From JAEWSN01 sp942493335 (GTDB taxonomy: Bacteria; Bacillota; Clostridia; DSM-8532): a stretch of DNA of 64,000 nucleotides. The stretch's first letter is position 1, and each line of letters opens with the position of its first letter. Under the pieces are notes generated by a model, which worked only from the letters and a program-made list of their open reading frames with translations, ran no database searches and was not told the DNA's origin. Location: contig OW818693.1 of assembly GCA_942493335.1 (NCBI GenBank), positions 1,736,001-1,800,000 on the forward strand. Reading direction: 5' to 3'. Positions 16,160 through 25,566 of this stretch are shown piece after piece. The position numbers and the translations under genes were made by a program.

Positions 16160-17830
16160 ATGCGGAAAACAGAACTATGGGTCGTCCGCCGGGATGAAGT
16201 CCCGAATCCTTTCGAACTGGAATCCTTCCTGCAGGGTACGGACTACGCCCCGACCGTGCTTTCCGCATGTCCGGAATCCTGCCCCATAGAAGGTCCGCCC
16301 CTTGTCGTCTTCGTGGAGAATGCAATGCGCGCGGATGCGGCTCTTCTTTTCACCGAAGACAATACCCCGAACCGGATGATTCCGGTCTGCTACACGCCAG
16401 GCCAACCCGGCCTGACTAACCTCGAGGACGGCGAACCCATCTCCAACGCACAATTGACCTTCATGATCCGGGAGCGCAGCCGGATCTGCCGCCTGCAATG
16501 GCGTCTTCGCGAATTGTCCGGCATCAGCCAATCCCTGACGACCGGAATCGACATCCATGAGCTGCTGGAACAAATCATGGACGCAGGCATTCGCCTGACG
16601 GCATCCGATGCGGGTTCGATGTACATGATCGTGGATGCCGAGGCCCATCGCTGGGCCTCCATCCAGCACGGGGATCCGGCCGGAAACATGCTGCAGTTCG
16701 TTTATGCCAGAAATCACAGCCTTCCCATCGATCTGGAGACTTATTTCACCCCGATCCGGGAAGACAGCATCAACGGCCATGCGATCCTGACAGGCCAGCC
16801 GGTCCGAATCGCTGACGCATACCGGATTCCAACGGATGCACCTTATCGTCATGATCGCAGTTTTGACGATCGCACGGGGTATCGGACCTGCTCCATGCTC
16901 ACCCTGCCCCTGATTGATCGCCAAAACGAGATCATCGGGGTCATCCAGCTCATCAACAAGAAAAAGGAGCCGGACGAAATTCTGTCCGCCGCCGATTCGG
17001 CCATGATGGAGAACATTCTCCCCTACACGGCGGATGACGAGGAACTGATGCGGACCTTTTCCGGTCAGGCCACGATCGCCATCGAGAACACCCTGTTGTA
17101 TCAGGAACAGTCGGAATTGCTCGAATCCCAGCGTTCCCTCAATGAGGAGCTGACCAGCATGAACGTCAAGCTGATCGAGCTGAGCCGGCAGATTCTGACA
17201 GCGCATGAGGAGGAACGGAAGCGGATCGCACGGGATATCCACGACGGGCCTGCACAGGCAGTGGCCAACCTGATTCTCAAGTCGGAAATCTGCAAAAAAC
17301 TGCTGGAACGCGGTGACGTTACGGCTGCCACCACCCAGCTGGATTCGCTCCAGTCCAGTATTCGAACGGCTTCCGCCGATATTCGTGCCATCATCTACAA
17401 TCTGAAACCGTCCTGGCTCGAAGAAGGCCTCTTCAAGGCTGTCCGTTCACGGATGGACGCTCTGGCAGAGGCCGAAGGGATTCATCCTGTCCTCGTGATG
17501 GAAGGGGATGACGGAATCCTGCCGCAGTACCTTACGGCAGAGGTTTTCCAAATCATTCAGGAATCCTTGACGAACATGACGAAATACGCAGAAGCCACGG
17601 AGGTGGAAGTTCGGATTGCCATCACGGAGTCCGGTCTGCAAACCCTTGTGAGGGATAACGGGAAAGGGTTCGACATGCAGGATGTCGCGGAACGCGCACA
17701 GAAAAGGAAAGCCACGGGCGGGTTCGGCATGGAAGGCATGAAGGAACGAATCACGCTCCTTCGCGGGGAGCTTGCTGTGATCTCGGCGCCGGGCGAAGGA
17801 ACAACGGTGCGCATGTCCATTCCGATCTGA
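16160..17830 (+). CDS. GAF-domain sensor histidine kinase, DegS/NarX type
   Basis: 556 residues, no membrane segment, so cytoplasmic. An N-terminal region of about 120 residues is unclassified. A GAF domain spans about 135-310, a helical linker follows, then a HisKA_3 phosphoacceptor (EEERKRIARDIHDGPAQAVA, His361) and an HATPase domain (RDNGKGFDMQD, then GFGMEGMKERITLLRGEL) to the end. HDGPAQ is typical of the NarL-partner kinase class. No response regulator of the NarL type is nearby, so it is an orphan kinase. A GGGGAG site precedes the ATG at 16160; the open frame continues upstream to 16091 across the terminator, which argues against earlier starts. Confidence 0.88.
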   Translation: MRKTELWVVRRDEVPNPFELESFLQGTDYAPTVLSACPESCPIEGPPLVVFVENAMRADAALLFTEDNTPNRMIPVCYTPGQPGLTNLEDGEPISNAQLTFMIRERSRICRLQWRLRELSGISQSLTTGIDIHELLEQIMDAGIRLTASDAGSMYMIVDAEAHRWASIQHGDPAGNMLQFVYARNHSLPIDLETYFTPIREDSINGHAILTGQPVRIADAYRIPTDAPYRHDRSFDDRTGYRTCSMLTLPLIDRQNEIIGVIQLINKKKEPDEILSAADSAMMENILPYTADDEELMRTFSGQATIAIENTLLYQEQSELLESQRSLNEELTSMNVKLIELSRQILTAHEEERKRIARDIHDGPAQAVANLILKSEICKKLLERGDVTAATTQLDSLQSSIRTASADIRAIIYNLKPSWLEEGLFKAVRSRMDALAEAEGIHPVLVMEGDDGILPQYLTAEVFQIIQESLTNMTKYAEATEVEVRIAITESGLQTLVRDNGKGFDMQDVAERAQKRKATGGFGMEGMKERITLLRGELAVISAPGEGTTVRMSIPI

Positions 17831-17908
17831 CCGGCACCTGTCCGGGGCTCAAGGTTTGTGGGAGAGGAATGAATGCCTGTTCATGACAGCCTGCCGGAAA
17901 AGGCATTG

Positions 17909-18319
17909 CTATTTGCGGACAACATCCCGGAAGAAGGAATGATATCTGCTGTCCACTTGCATGATGTGGCCGATGATCCAATCGCGCATGAATCCGAGCA
18001 GTTCCATGGCCATTCCGGTATCTCCCTGTGAAAACATTGCCCGGTATTCGGAAAGTTTCTGTTCGAGAGCCTGATGGGCCTTCATATGGCTCTCCCGCTC
18101 GGTATACCGGAACTGGTCGAAATAGGCTTCCTCGTTGCTGAAATGCAGCTTGGTGTAGGCAAGCAGGTCATCCAACAGACGGGAAATCATCCCGGATGCC
18201 TTTCCAAGACACATGCCCTCGTACAGATCATTCATCAGCCCAAAAAGCGTGCGATGCTGTTCATCCAGTTCCGCATCCCCCACTGACAGGCTTTCGGACC
18301 ATGACATCATTGCCTTCAT
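17909..18319 (-). CDS. bacteriohemerythrin
   Basis: 136 residues, full-length single hemerythrin domain. It has MMSWSESLSVGDAELDEQHR at the start, LHFSNEEAYF for the HxxxE ligands, SHMKAHQ, and GHIMQVDSRYHSFF at the end, so the di-iron ligand set appears complete. Related to the 1043-1447 protein but clearly diverged. GCGGAGGA precedes the ATG. It stands between two plus-strand genes as a single unit. Confidence 0.9.
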   Translation of the reverse strand: MKAMMSWSESLSVGDAELDEQHRTLFGLMNDLYEGMCLGKASGMISRLLDDLLAYTKLHFSNEEAYFDQFRYTERESHMKAHQALEQKLSEYRAMFSQGDTGMAMELLGFMRDWIIGHIMQVDSRYHSFFRDVVRK

Positions 18320-18517
18320 TTTTCCTCCGCATCACTATTCGCACAAACCGCATATCGATTGTACCACCCTGCCGGCCAACCCTGTCAAACAGATCGGACC
18401 CTCACAAGACTCCGGTCAGCAAACTACGTATCCATACACGGCCTGTTGCCGGCTTTGCCGGGGTGGTATCATGGGTGAAACGGACAATGCCTGTGAAGAT
18501 GGAACGAAAGGACCTGT

Positions 18518-20077
18518 ATGAAAAGGAAGCGCCATTCGAACCTGGATGCCGTCATTCGCCTGCTCATGGCCCTTGTGGCCGTCATTGCCCAAATCATCCT
18601 GTTTTTTTGGATGACGGAAACCCTCCTGAATGCGGGGGTCTACATCTACACGGTTTTTCAGGCCTTCAGCGTCTTTACTGTCGTCAAGCTCGTAAACCGG
18701 CATGAAAGCCCCTCCTACAAGATCGCCTGGTTGCTGGTTGTCTTCGTGCTGCCGTTCTTCGGACTTATTCTTTATTTTCTGTGGGGACGTGCCAATCATC
18801 GAAGATTCCGTCGTCAGCAGGCGAACGGCCTTTCACGGACCCTGCGGGATCCCGAGAGTGCAGCACCCGGCATCCTGTCACAGTTCGCGATCTCTCATCC
18901 AGGTAAAAGCAGGATCGCGAAGTTTCTTGACCATTACGGGTTTCCCCTTTATCACGAGGCGGATTCTGCGTTTTATGGCCTCGGGGAATTCTGTTTCGAC
19001 GCGTTGTGTGTCGATCTGGAACAGGCGAAGCGCTTTATTTTTCTTGAATTCTTCATCGTCAGCGAAGGTTTCCTTTGGGATCGTGTTTCCGAAATTCTTT
19101 GTCGAAAGGCGGAAGCGGGCGTGGAAATCCGTTTCCTCATCGATGATTTCGGCGGCATGAAGCTCACGCGCCATGAACGTGAAAGGCTGCGCAAATCAGG
19201 CGTACAGCTTCATTCCTTCAATCCTATCCTGCGGCATGTCTCGAACATGTATCTCAATTACCGCAATCACCAGAAGATCGTCTCCATCGACGGCCTGATC
19301 GCCTATACCGGCGGTGTGAATCTTGCGGACGAATACGTGAACCTCAACCGGAAACATGGTCATTGGAAAGATACGGCTGTCCGAATCAGAGGGGACGGAG
19401 TCTGGAGCCTGACCCTTACGTTCCTTCAGATGTGGGACCTGGAGTTGAAGTGCCCGGAGCGGAACTACCTGCCGTGGCGGGAACCTGACAAATCCAAAGA
19501 TCCGGACGCGATACCGCCTTCCGGCCACGGGTTCATTCAACCCTTTACGGATGGTCCCGCGAACAATCCGCACAATCCCGCAAAGGCAGTCTGCCAGCAG
19601 ATGATCGAGAGCGCGAACCGATACATCTGGATCACCACACCTTACCTGATCATCGAGGAGGACCTGCTGGATTCCCTTTCCCGGGCGGCGGAGAGCGGCG
19701 TCGACGTCCGCATCATGACCCCTTCCGTCCCGGACAAATGGTATGTCCATCTGGTGACCCAAAGCCACTACGGACGTCTTCTGGAGTCCGGCGTTCGCAT
19801 TTTCGAGTATTCCCCGGGATTCATGCATGCAAAGTTGATCGTCAGCGATGATGCGCATGCACTCGTGGGTACGGTCAATTTCGACTTCCGCAGCTTCTAT
19901 CTCCAATACGAGAATGCCGTCTGGTTCTGTGACTCCCCGATTGTAGAAGCCGTGCGGGATGACATCAGGCAAACCCTGCTGCTCTGCCGCGAGATTCACA
20001 TCAGGGACTGGAAGGCGCGGCCATGGTATCAGAAAGTCCTCGCGTCCGGATTCCGGATGTTCTCGACCCTTATGTAG
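18518..20077 (+). CDS. cls: cardiolipin synthase (phospholipase D family)
   Basis: 519 residues, typical Bacillota Cls length. Two N-terminal membrane segments (about 17-40 and 62-85) anchor it. Two phospholipase-D (HKD) motifs, NHQKIVSIDGLIAYTGG near 250 and MHAKLIVSDDAHALVGTVNF near 435, form the active site joining two phosphatidylglycerols into cardiolipin and glycerol. The C-terminus DWKARPWYQKV is usual for the family. The ATG has AAAGGA upstream. No operon partner. Confidence 0.93.
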   Translation: MKRKRHSNLDAVIRLLMALVAVIAQIILFFWMTETLLNAGVYIYTVFQAFSVFTVVKLVNRHESPSYKIAWLLVVFVLPFFGLILYFLWGRANHRRFRRQQANGLSRTLRDPESAAPGILSQFAISHPGKSRIAKFLDHYGFPLYHEADSAFYGLGEFCFDALCVDLEQAKRFIFLEFFIVSEGFLWDRVSEILCRKAEAGVEIRFLIDDFGGMKLTRHERERLRKSGVQLHSFNPILRHVSNMYLNYRNHQKIVSIDGLIAYTGGVNLADEYVNLNRKHGHWKDTAVRIRGDGVWSLTLTFLQMWDLELKCPERNYLPWREPDKSKDPDAIPPSGHGFIQPFTDGPANNPHNPAKAVCQQMIESANRYIWITTPYLIIEEDLLDSLSRAAESGVDVRIMTPSVPDKWYVHLVTQSHYGRLLESGVRIFEYSPGFMHAKLIVSDDAHALVGTVNFDFRSFYLQYENAVWFCDSPIVEAVRDDIRQTLLLCREIHIRDWKARPWYQKVLASGFRMFSTLM

Positions 20078-20159
20078 ATGCACGATTCCTCATTCCGGCA
20101 GGAAATGACAGGTCATGTTCTTTCTCGCAAGCAGGAGGCAAAACAAGCGCAGGCGTTCT

Positions 20160-22154
20160 TCACCCCGGCAGGACGACAAAGACCGTCGTTCCTTGTTCAG
20201 GCACGCTATCGACGCGAAGCCCGTATTGGATCCCATACAGAATTTTCAGCCTTTCATCGATATTTCGCACACCATACCCGGTTGTATCGCCATGAAGCTG
20301 GGATACACGTTCTTCGACAAAGTTTCCAACAGGACCTCCGGCATCGTTTCCGACAGGGGCTCCAGCATTCTCTCTGACAGGACATCCGGCATCGTCCCCT
20401 GCAGGGCCAACGGACCTGCAGGCGTCATCGTCGGCGAAACCCGACCTCACCCTTTGTTCTTCGTCCTCACCGGCGTCCTGCAGAAGGGCAGGATGCGCCA
20501 CCAGACGCCGCATCACTTCGTCCGGCATGCCACGGCCGTCGTCACGGATGGAAAGAATAATCCGTGAAGCCGTACGCCAGCCGGAAATCGTGATGGTTCC
20601 GGTCTCCCGCTCCGATTCCAGAATACCGTGCAGAATGGCATTTTCCACCAATGGTTGAAGAATGATCTTCGGCATGCGCACATCCATCAGATCGTCCGGA
20701 ACCTCCATCCGCAGGGTCACACAGTCGTCGAACCGCATGTTCTGGATATACAGGTAGGAGCGGACCAGATCGAGTTCATTCCGAATGGTCACGATATCCT
20801 CTCCCTTTCCCAGGCTCAGCCTGTAGAAAGCCGCAAGGGCCTTCACGAGGGAGACGATTTCCGGCCGGTTGTACTGCAGTCCCATCATGTTGATGAGATC
20901 CAGTGTATTATAAAGGAAATGAGGATTGATCTGCGCCTGCAGCGCCTTCAGCTCCAGGTTCTTGTTCTCCCGGCCCATCCCGTACATGTCCGCCATCAGG
21001 GCGTCGATGCGTTCAAGCATTTCCTCGTAGTCGTATTCCAGCTCATCGATTTCATCCCCCCGGGTGGGGAGCTTCCGTCGTTTCCGCCGCTTCCGCTGAT
21101 CCGGCGCGCCATCGACTCCGAAATTCCGCATCCGGTTTGCAAGATGGCGGATGCGGGTGGTGGAGGATTGGGCGGCGAGAAAGGCGACAGGCAGGGAAAG
21201 TGGGGCCATCAGCAGGAGAATCACCAGGATCCGCTTTTGCGTGCGTGTTCCCAGTGACAGGACATCCCCGGACGGAATGAAGACTGTCAGGATCCAGTCG
21301 GAACGCCGGATGGCCTGGGTGCCGGCCAGATAACTGACCCCTTCGATGGCCATGGTCCGGCACTCCCCCTCCGCTAGGTTGGAGTGCGCGGAATCCGCCA
21401 GGATTCCCTTGACAACAAGTGTATCCCGGATTTGGAAGTTGTCCGAAGCACAAATCAGCTCCCCGTCCGCGTTCGTCAGTACCAGCGTAGCGGAAGGAGC
21501 GTACTGGCCCTGGTTCAGGATATCCTTGATCAGGGAGGCGGGCATGTCCGCCCGGATGATGCCGATGATCTCCCGGAGACTGTCCGCGGAAGGCATTTTC
21601 CGCACGACCGTGATCATGCCGTCCGAAACGGGTTTTGACAGCCGGCCCGGCGGATACCAGCGATAGCCGGACTGGCCGGCCAGGAGATCCTTGCACCATC
21701 CTTCCCCGGCGACTTCATCCAGCAAGGTGAAGTCGTTGTTGTCGGACACGCGGGAGAGCCCGTTGGCGAAGTACAGGTGAAACCGGCTGATATCCTTGTT
21801 GCTCCGCATATTGAAGAGGACCGTGTTCAGCTTTGTGGCATCCGCCCACCATTTCACCAGATTGCCGGAATATCCGATCAGCGGCTCTGTGACCAACTCC
21901 TGAATCGTCTCGTTCGAGGACATGATGTCGAGAATGTCCACGACGGCGGAGCATTTGTTTTGCACGAAACTTGCGGACTGCTGTAACGCCTGCTGCGTGG
22001 TGTATTGCGCCTGGGCGGCCGTCTCGCGGTTGCTGAACTCCAGATTTGCCATGGAAAAGATCCCGGTGATGACAAGAATGAGCAGCATGAACAGGAGCAT
22101 CAGCTTCATCCGGATGCCCAGACTGCCAAACCGCCTCATTCCCTGATGTTTCAT
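20160..22154 (-). CDS. YesM-type sensor histidine kinase with a repeat insertion in the ATPase domain
   Basis: 664 residues. TM1 about 17-37, an extracellular sensor (Cache-like) 40-300, TM2 about 306-328, then a linker with a highly basic stretch, the His_kinase domain (QINPHFLYNTLDL, His412) and HATPase (PLVENAILHG; RDDGRGMPDE). Between the DDGRGM and GYGVRN boxes lie about 60 extra residues including 8-residue DAGxPVxx repeats (20322-20417). The start overlaps the stop of the yesN-like gene as ATGA, so the two are coupled. Such pairs usually control the neighbouring sugar transporters; the divergent binding-protein gene at 23951 is the obvious target. Confidence 0.88.
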   Translation of the reverse strand: MKHQGMRRFGSLGIRMKLMLLFMLLILVITGIFSMANLEFSNRETAAQAQYTTQQALQQSASFVQNKCSAVVDILDIMSSNETIQELVTEPLIGYSGNLVKWWADATKLNTVLFNMRSNKDISRFHLYFANGLSRVSDNNDFTLLDEVAGEGWCKDLLAGQSGYRWYPPGRLSKPVSDGMITVVRKMPSADSLREIIGIIRADMPASLIKDILNQGQYAPSATLVLTNADGELICASDNFQIRDTLVVKGILADSAHSNLAEGECRTMAIEGVSYLAGTQAIRRSDWILTVFIPSGDVLSLGTRTQKRILVILLLMAPLSLPVAFLAAQSSTTRIRHLANRMRNFGVDGAPDQRKRRKRRKLPTRGDEIDELEYDYEEMLERIDALMADMYGMGRENKNLELKALQAQINPHFLYNTLDLINMMGLQYNRPEIVSLVKALAAFYRLSLGKGEDIVTIRNELDLVRSYLYIQNMRFDDCVTLRMEVPDDLMDVRMPKIILQPLVENAILHGILESERETGTITISGWRTASRIILSIRDDGRGMPDEVMRRLVAHPALLQDAGEDEEQRVRSGFADDDACRSVGPAGDDAGCPVRENAGAPVGNDAGGPVGNFVEERVSQLHGDTTGYGVRNIDERLKILYGIQYGLRVDSVPEQGTTVFVVLPG
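20322..20417 (-). repeat. 24-nt tandem repeat inside the histidine kinase gene
   Basis: Units 20322-20345, 20346-20369 and 20370-20393 plus a weaker one at 20394-20417; consensus encodes DAGxPVGN-like octapeptides. In frame. Confidence 0.85.
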
Positions 22155-23761
22155 CCCCGCAGCCTTTCCCGGTGTTCCGACGGAGTGGTGCCGGTCACCT
22201 TCTTGAAAATGGTGGAGAAATAATTCGCGTCGCCAAAACCTGTTTGTTCCGCCACCGAATACAGACGGATCCGTTCATCCCGAAGCAGCTCCTTCGCCTT
22301 TTCAATCCTGAGTTCCGTCGTATACTCGATCAGGGTCTTGCCGGTTGTTTTCTTGAAAAAGCTGCACAGATAGCTTTGACTGAGACGGACGGCATCTGCC
22401 ACATCCTGGAGGGAGAGGTCGGCGCGTCGGTAATTTCGTCCCACATATTGCTGGATGGCCTGGATCTTCTGTTCCGCCGCATCTTCCTGCTTCAGATGCG
22501 AACGAACGTGATCCATGATGAAATCAGCCATGTCATGGATCCGCGACATCCTGCCGAAACGTGACCAGATGTAGGGCTGGTCCCCTTGCCGGACAAACGG
22601 TTCCATCCTGCCTTTCATGGCGGCTTCGAGGGAAACGACGACCAGGCTGAAAAAGACATTCTTGACGTGATTGATGTTGCCGTCCTGACAGTTGACGGCT
22701 TCCGCCACGAGCGCCGACACCAGGTTGCTGATGCCGTCCAGATCGCTTCGAGCCAGTAACTCCCGAAAAGTTCCGGTCAGGCCCGGATCGGGAAGAAAAG
22801 GCTTTTCCGGTTCCAGTTCCTCCGAACGGCAGATCCGGGCGTCCTTCCGGTAGAAGAGCCGGCGCATCGCATCCCCCGCCTGACGGAAGCACTCCGGGAA
22901 CTGATCCGCGGACACCGCAACCGGCCCGATTCCGGCTGTAGCGGTCAGACGCCCGGGCAGGCTTGCCTCGAGTTCCGCGAGCAGGACCCCGACCGGCTCC
23001 TTCTCCGTGCCCGGCTGCACACCCGCAAGGATGGCGAGCAAGAGCCCGTCCGAACAGAATCCCGCCATACGGTGATATTCGCGCATATTTTGGCCCAATC
23101 CCGTTGACGGAAGCGTTCCGGGTTGGTTGAGCCTCTGCAGGATGGACTGTTTGACTGCGGTCTGTTCATCCGGCGTCATCAGACCGTCCCATTCCACCTG
23201 GATGGCTGAAACCACGAAAGGGCCGGCATCCAGAAACCTGCAGCCGACTCGTTCCAGCCGTTTCCGCTCCCTTCCGGCATCCACATCGATCCGGACGAGT
23301 TCCAGCGCAGCGCGTTCCAGAATGACTGGAATGTTTTCCAGAACGGCTGCGCTTTGCCGGCGCAGCTGCGCCTTTCCCGCATCAAGCTGCTTCAGTTCCG
23401 CGACCGCCTGGCGGACCGCGCCCTCCAACTCACCGAGGTCAATCGGTTTCTCGACAAAGTTCACAGCCTGCAGACGCAAAGCGGACTTCATGGTTTCCTT
23501 GTCCGCAAATCCGCTGATGAAAATGAGCCTGCATTCCGGCAGAAGACTGCGCAAGTGGCCGGCGAACGTCATTCCGTCCATTTTTGGCATCCTGACATCG
23601 CAAAGAACCACATCCGGACGGAAATCCGACAGGCGTTCCAATGCGATCATGCCGTTTTTCGCAGTTTCCACACGCCCGAATCCGAGATCCTCCCATGGCA
23701 CAAGCTGCCGGAGCGTCTCCCTGACCTGCTTCTCATCATCGACAATCAACATCCTGTACAT
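22151..23761 (-). CDS. YesN-type response regulator with AraC DNA-binding domain
   Basis: 536 residues. Receiver domain 1-120 (MLIVDDEKQVRETL; phosphoacceptor Asp55 in LCDVRMPKMDG; Lys in FVEKPIDLGE). The middle 300 residues are the variable linker common in YesN proteins. An AraC-type double helix-turn-helix at the C-terminus (LSLQDVADAVRLSQSYLCSF; then VAEQTGFGDANYFSTIFKK) ends the protein. The start at 23761 has GGGAG five bases upstream; ATG at 23773 overlaps that site. Partner of the YesM-type kinase that follows with a 4-base overlap. Confidence 0.92.
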   Translation of the reverse strand: MYRMLIVDDEKQVRETLRQLVPWEDLGFGRVETAKNGMIALERLSDFRPDVVLCDVRMPKMDGMTFAGHLRSLLPECRLIFISGFADKETMKSALRLQAVNFVEKPIDLGELEGAVRQAVAELKQLDAGKAQLRRQSAAVLENIPVILERAALELVRIDVDAGRERKRLERVGCRFLDAGPFVVSAIQVEWDGLMTPDEQTAVKQSILQRLNQPGTLPSTGLGQNMREYHRMAGFCSDGLLLAILAGVQPGTEKEPVGVLLAELEASLPGRLTATAGIGPVAVSADQFPECFRQAGDAMRRLFYRKDARICRSEELEPEKPFLPDPGLTGTFRELLARSDLDGISNLVSALVAEAVNCQDGNINHVKNVFFSLVVVSLEAAMKGRMEPFVRQGDQPYIWSRFGRMSRIHDMADFIMDHVRSHLKQEDAAEQKIQAIQQYVGRNYRRADLSLQDVADAVRLSQSYLCSFFKKTTGKTLIEYTTELRIEKAKELLRDERIRLYSVAEQTGFGDANYFSTIFKKVTGTTPSEHRERLRG

Positions 23762-23850
23762 GTTTGCTCCCATGCCGGGCCGCCGGCTTCTTCATCTTAC
23801 CATTCCGGTGTTCCGACATCCATCCGGCTTTTCCTGCCGACGGGTTTTCA

Positions 23851-23879
23851 TTTACGGGTCCTTTCCAAAACGGTACAAT
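23851..23879 (+). promoter_or_regulatory. promoter of the orphan binding-lipoprotein gene
   Basis: TTTACG, 17 bases, TACAAT, about 70 bases before the start codon and divergent from the yesN-like gene. It may be a target of that regulator. Confidence 0.55.
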
Positions 23880-23950
23880 AAGGGTGTTCGAACCAATTTG
23901 TCCGATGACGCCCCAACATGCAACGCACAACGGAATAGGGGGTTAACGCC

Positions 23951-25540
23951 TTGAAACACCGGTCCCGAAACCTACTTTCCTCCCTTCTGATTTCCGGGCT
24001 GCTGCTATCGGGCTGCGGAATGCCCTTTCCCGCGAATTCTTCCGCACCCGCTGCCTCCTCCGCCGTCAACGAGCAAGGTTCGTCACGGATTTCACCGGCC
24101 GACTCCGCCGAGGCCAATCTGACCAGGCCGGCTACCGTCACCGGGTACCTTGTCGGACCGAAACCGGCTGACATGCCTGCGGTCATGGATGCCGTCAACA
24201 AGAAGCTTCGTGCGGACCTGAACACCACCCTGGACGTGAACTTCATCAACTGGGGTGACGTCGCGACCCGGTACGCGCTGATTCTTTCCGCAGGCGAAGG
24301 AGTGGATTGGATCTATACGGCCAACTGGTGCCAATATTTCTCGGAGGCCCCGAAAGGCGCTTTTCTGGAACTCGATCTCGATACCCTCTCCCGCTGGATG
24401 CCCATGCATATGGCGGCCACGCCGGCCAAAGGGTGGGATGACGCGCGGATTTCCGGCAGGATCTTCATGATCCCCACCGCAACTCCCGACATCAAGCACC
24501 CCGTGATGCTGATTCGCGAGGATCTGCGCAGGAAGTACGACATCCCCGAAGTCACGAGATTCACCGATCTGGAACCCTATCTGGCCGCTTTGAAGGAACA
24601 TGAACCGGGCATGATCCCCTTGAATCTGGACAACGGATATGACGTTTCCTGCTGCCGCCAGACGGTCATGGGCGAAGACGGTTTCATGCCCGGTGTTCTA
24701 TGTGATGGCGTCACCTTCAATGTGGAGGATCCGGAATACAAGGTGGTCGCCTATACGGATGAACCAGCCCTTTCCAGTTACAGGAAAGCCTCTCAGCTCA
24801 TGAAGTCCTGGTACGACAAGCAGTATACGAACCCCAATCCATTCTCGAACAACATTCGCAGCAAGGAATCCTTCCAGGCCGGAAAATCCGGTGTCGGCCT
24901 CGGCAATCTGTACGACGTGGACGCCAACATCCAGGTCGCAGCGGCCCTTGGCTTTGAAGTGAAGGTCATTCCGCTGCTTTCGGACACGGGCCGGTATGTC
25001 CGGGATCCATATATCAACAACGGCGTTGCCATCGCCGCCTCCTCCCGTCAACCGGAACGGACCATGATGGTCCTTGATCTCGTCATGGAAAATCCGGGAT
25101 ACAACGATCTGGTGACATTCGGCATCGAAGGCCGGAACTACAGCCTTACGGACGACGGAAAAATCCGGCTGATCCCGCCCGCACCCGGAGAATCCCCCAT
25201 CTACACGCATACCGGATTCTGGTTCACCAACAAGAACCAATGGCGGCCGCTTGCCGACTGGCCGGAACAATATGCGGAAATGCGGACGCATGCCGGTGAC
25301 AAGCTGTTCGACATGCCGCTTTCCGCTTTCGCCTTCACAAATGCCAATGTCCGGACTGAACTGACCCGCGTCGGCGCCGCATTCAAGCGATACGGGGATC
25401 CGCTCGCGGTCGGGGCGGTCGATGATGTGGACGAAACCCTGCGTGTGCTGGCGACCCTGATGAAAGGCGCAGGCGTGGATGTTCTGAAGCAGGAGGCGAG
25501 GCTCCAGATCAAGGAATACCTCGCCGCCCGCTCCAGGTAG
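23951..25540 (+). CDS. extracellular sugar-binding lipoprotein (LplA-like), without its own permeases
   Basis: 529 residues. The signal peptide ends in the lipobox LLLSGCG (Cys about residue 22), giving a lipid-anchored surface protein; a Ser/Ala-rich linker follows. The solute-binding fold resembles LplA/YtcQ-type proteins (DWIYTANWCQYFSEAPKGAF, a motif shared with the 30624-32276 protein as DLMYTSDWAYYSQEAAKGAF). The start is TTG with GGGGG eight bases upstream; no ATG fits. It lies divergent from YesN/YesM. No permease genes follow; it may deliver to the permeases at 32400-34732 (inference) or serve as an extracellular co-sensor. Confidence 0.85.
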   Translation: MKHRSRNLLSSLLISGLLLSGCGMPFPANSSAPAASSAVNEQGSSRISPADSAEANLTRPATVTGYLVGPKPADMPAVMDAVNKKLRADLNTTLDVNFINWGDVATRYALILSAGEGVDWIYTANWCQYFSEAPKGAFLELDLDTLSRWMPMHMAATPAKGWDDARISGRIFMIPTATPDIKHPVMLIREDLRRKYDIPEVTRFTDLEPYLAALKEHEPGMIPLNLDNGYDVSCCRQTVMGEDGFMPGVLCDGVTFNVEDPEYKVVAYTDEPALSSYRKASQLMKSWYDKQYTNPNPFSNNIRSKESFQAGKSGVGLGNLYDVDANIQVAAALGFEVKVIPLLSDTGRYVRDPYINNGVAIAASSRQPERTMMVLDLVMENPGYNDLVTFGIEGRNYSLTDDGKIRLIPPAPGESPIYTHTGFWFTNKNQWRPLADWPEQYAEMRTHAGDKLFDMPLSAFAFTNANVRTELTRVGAAFKRYGDPLAVGAVDDVDETLRVLATLMKGAGVDVLKQEARLQIKEYLAARSR

Positions 25541-25566
25541 TTATTACTCAACCGGCAAGTTCATCG

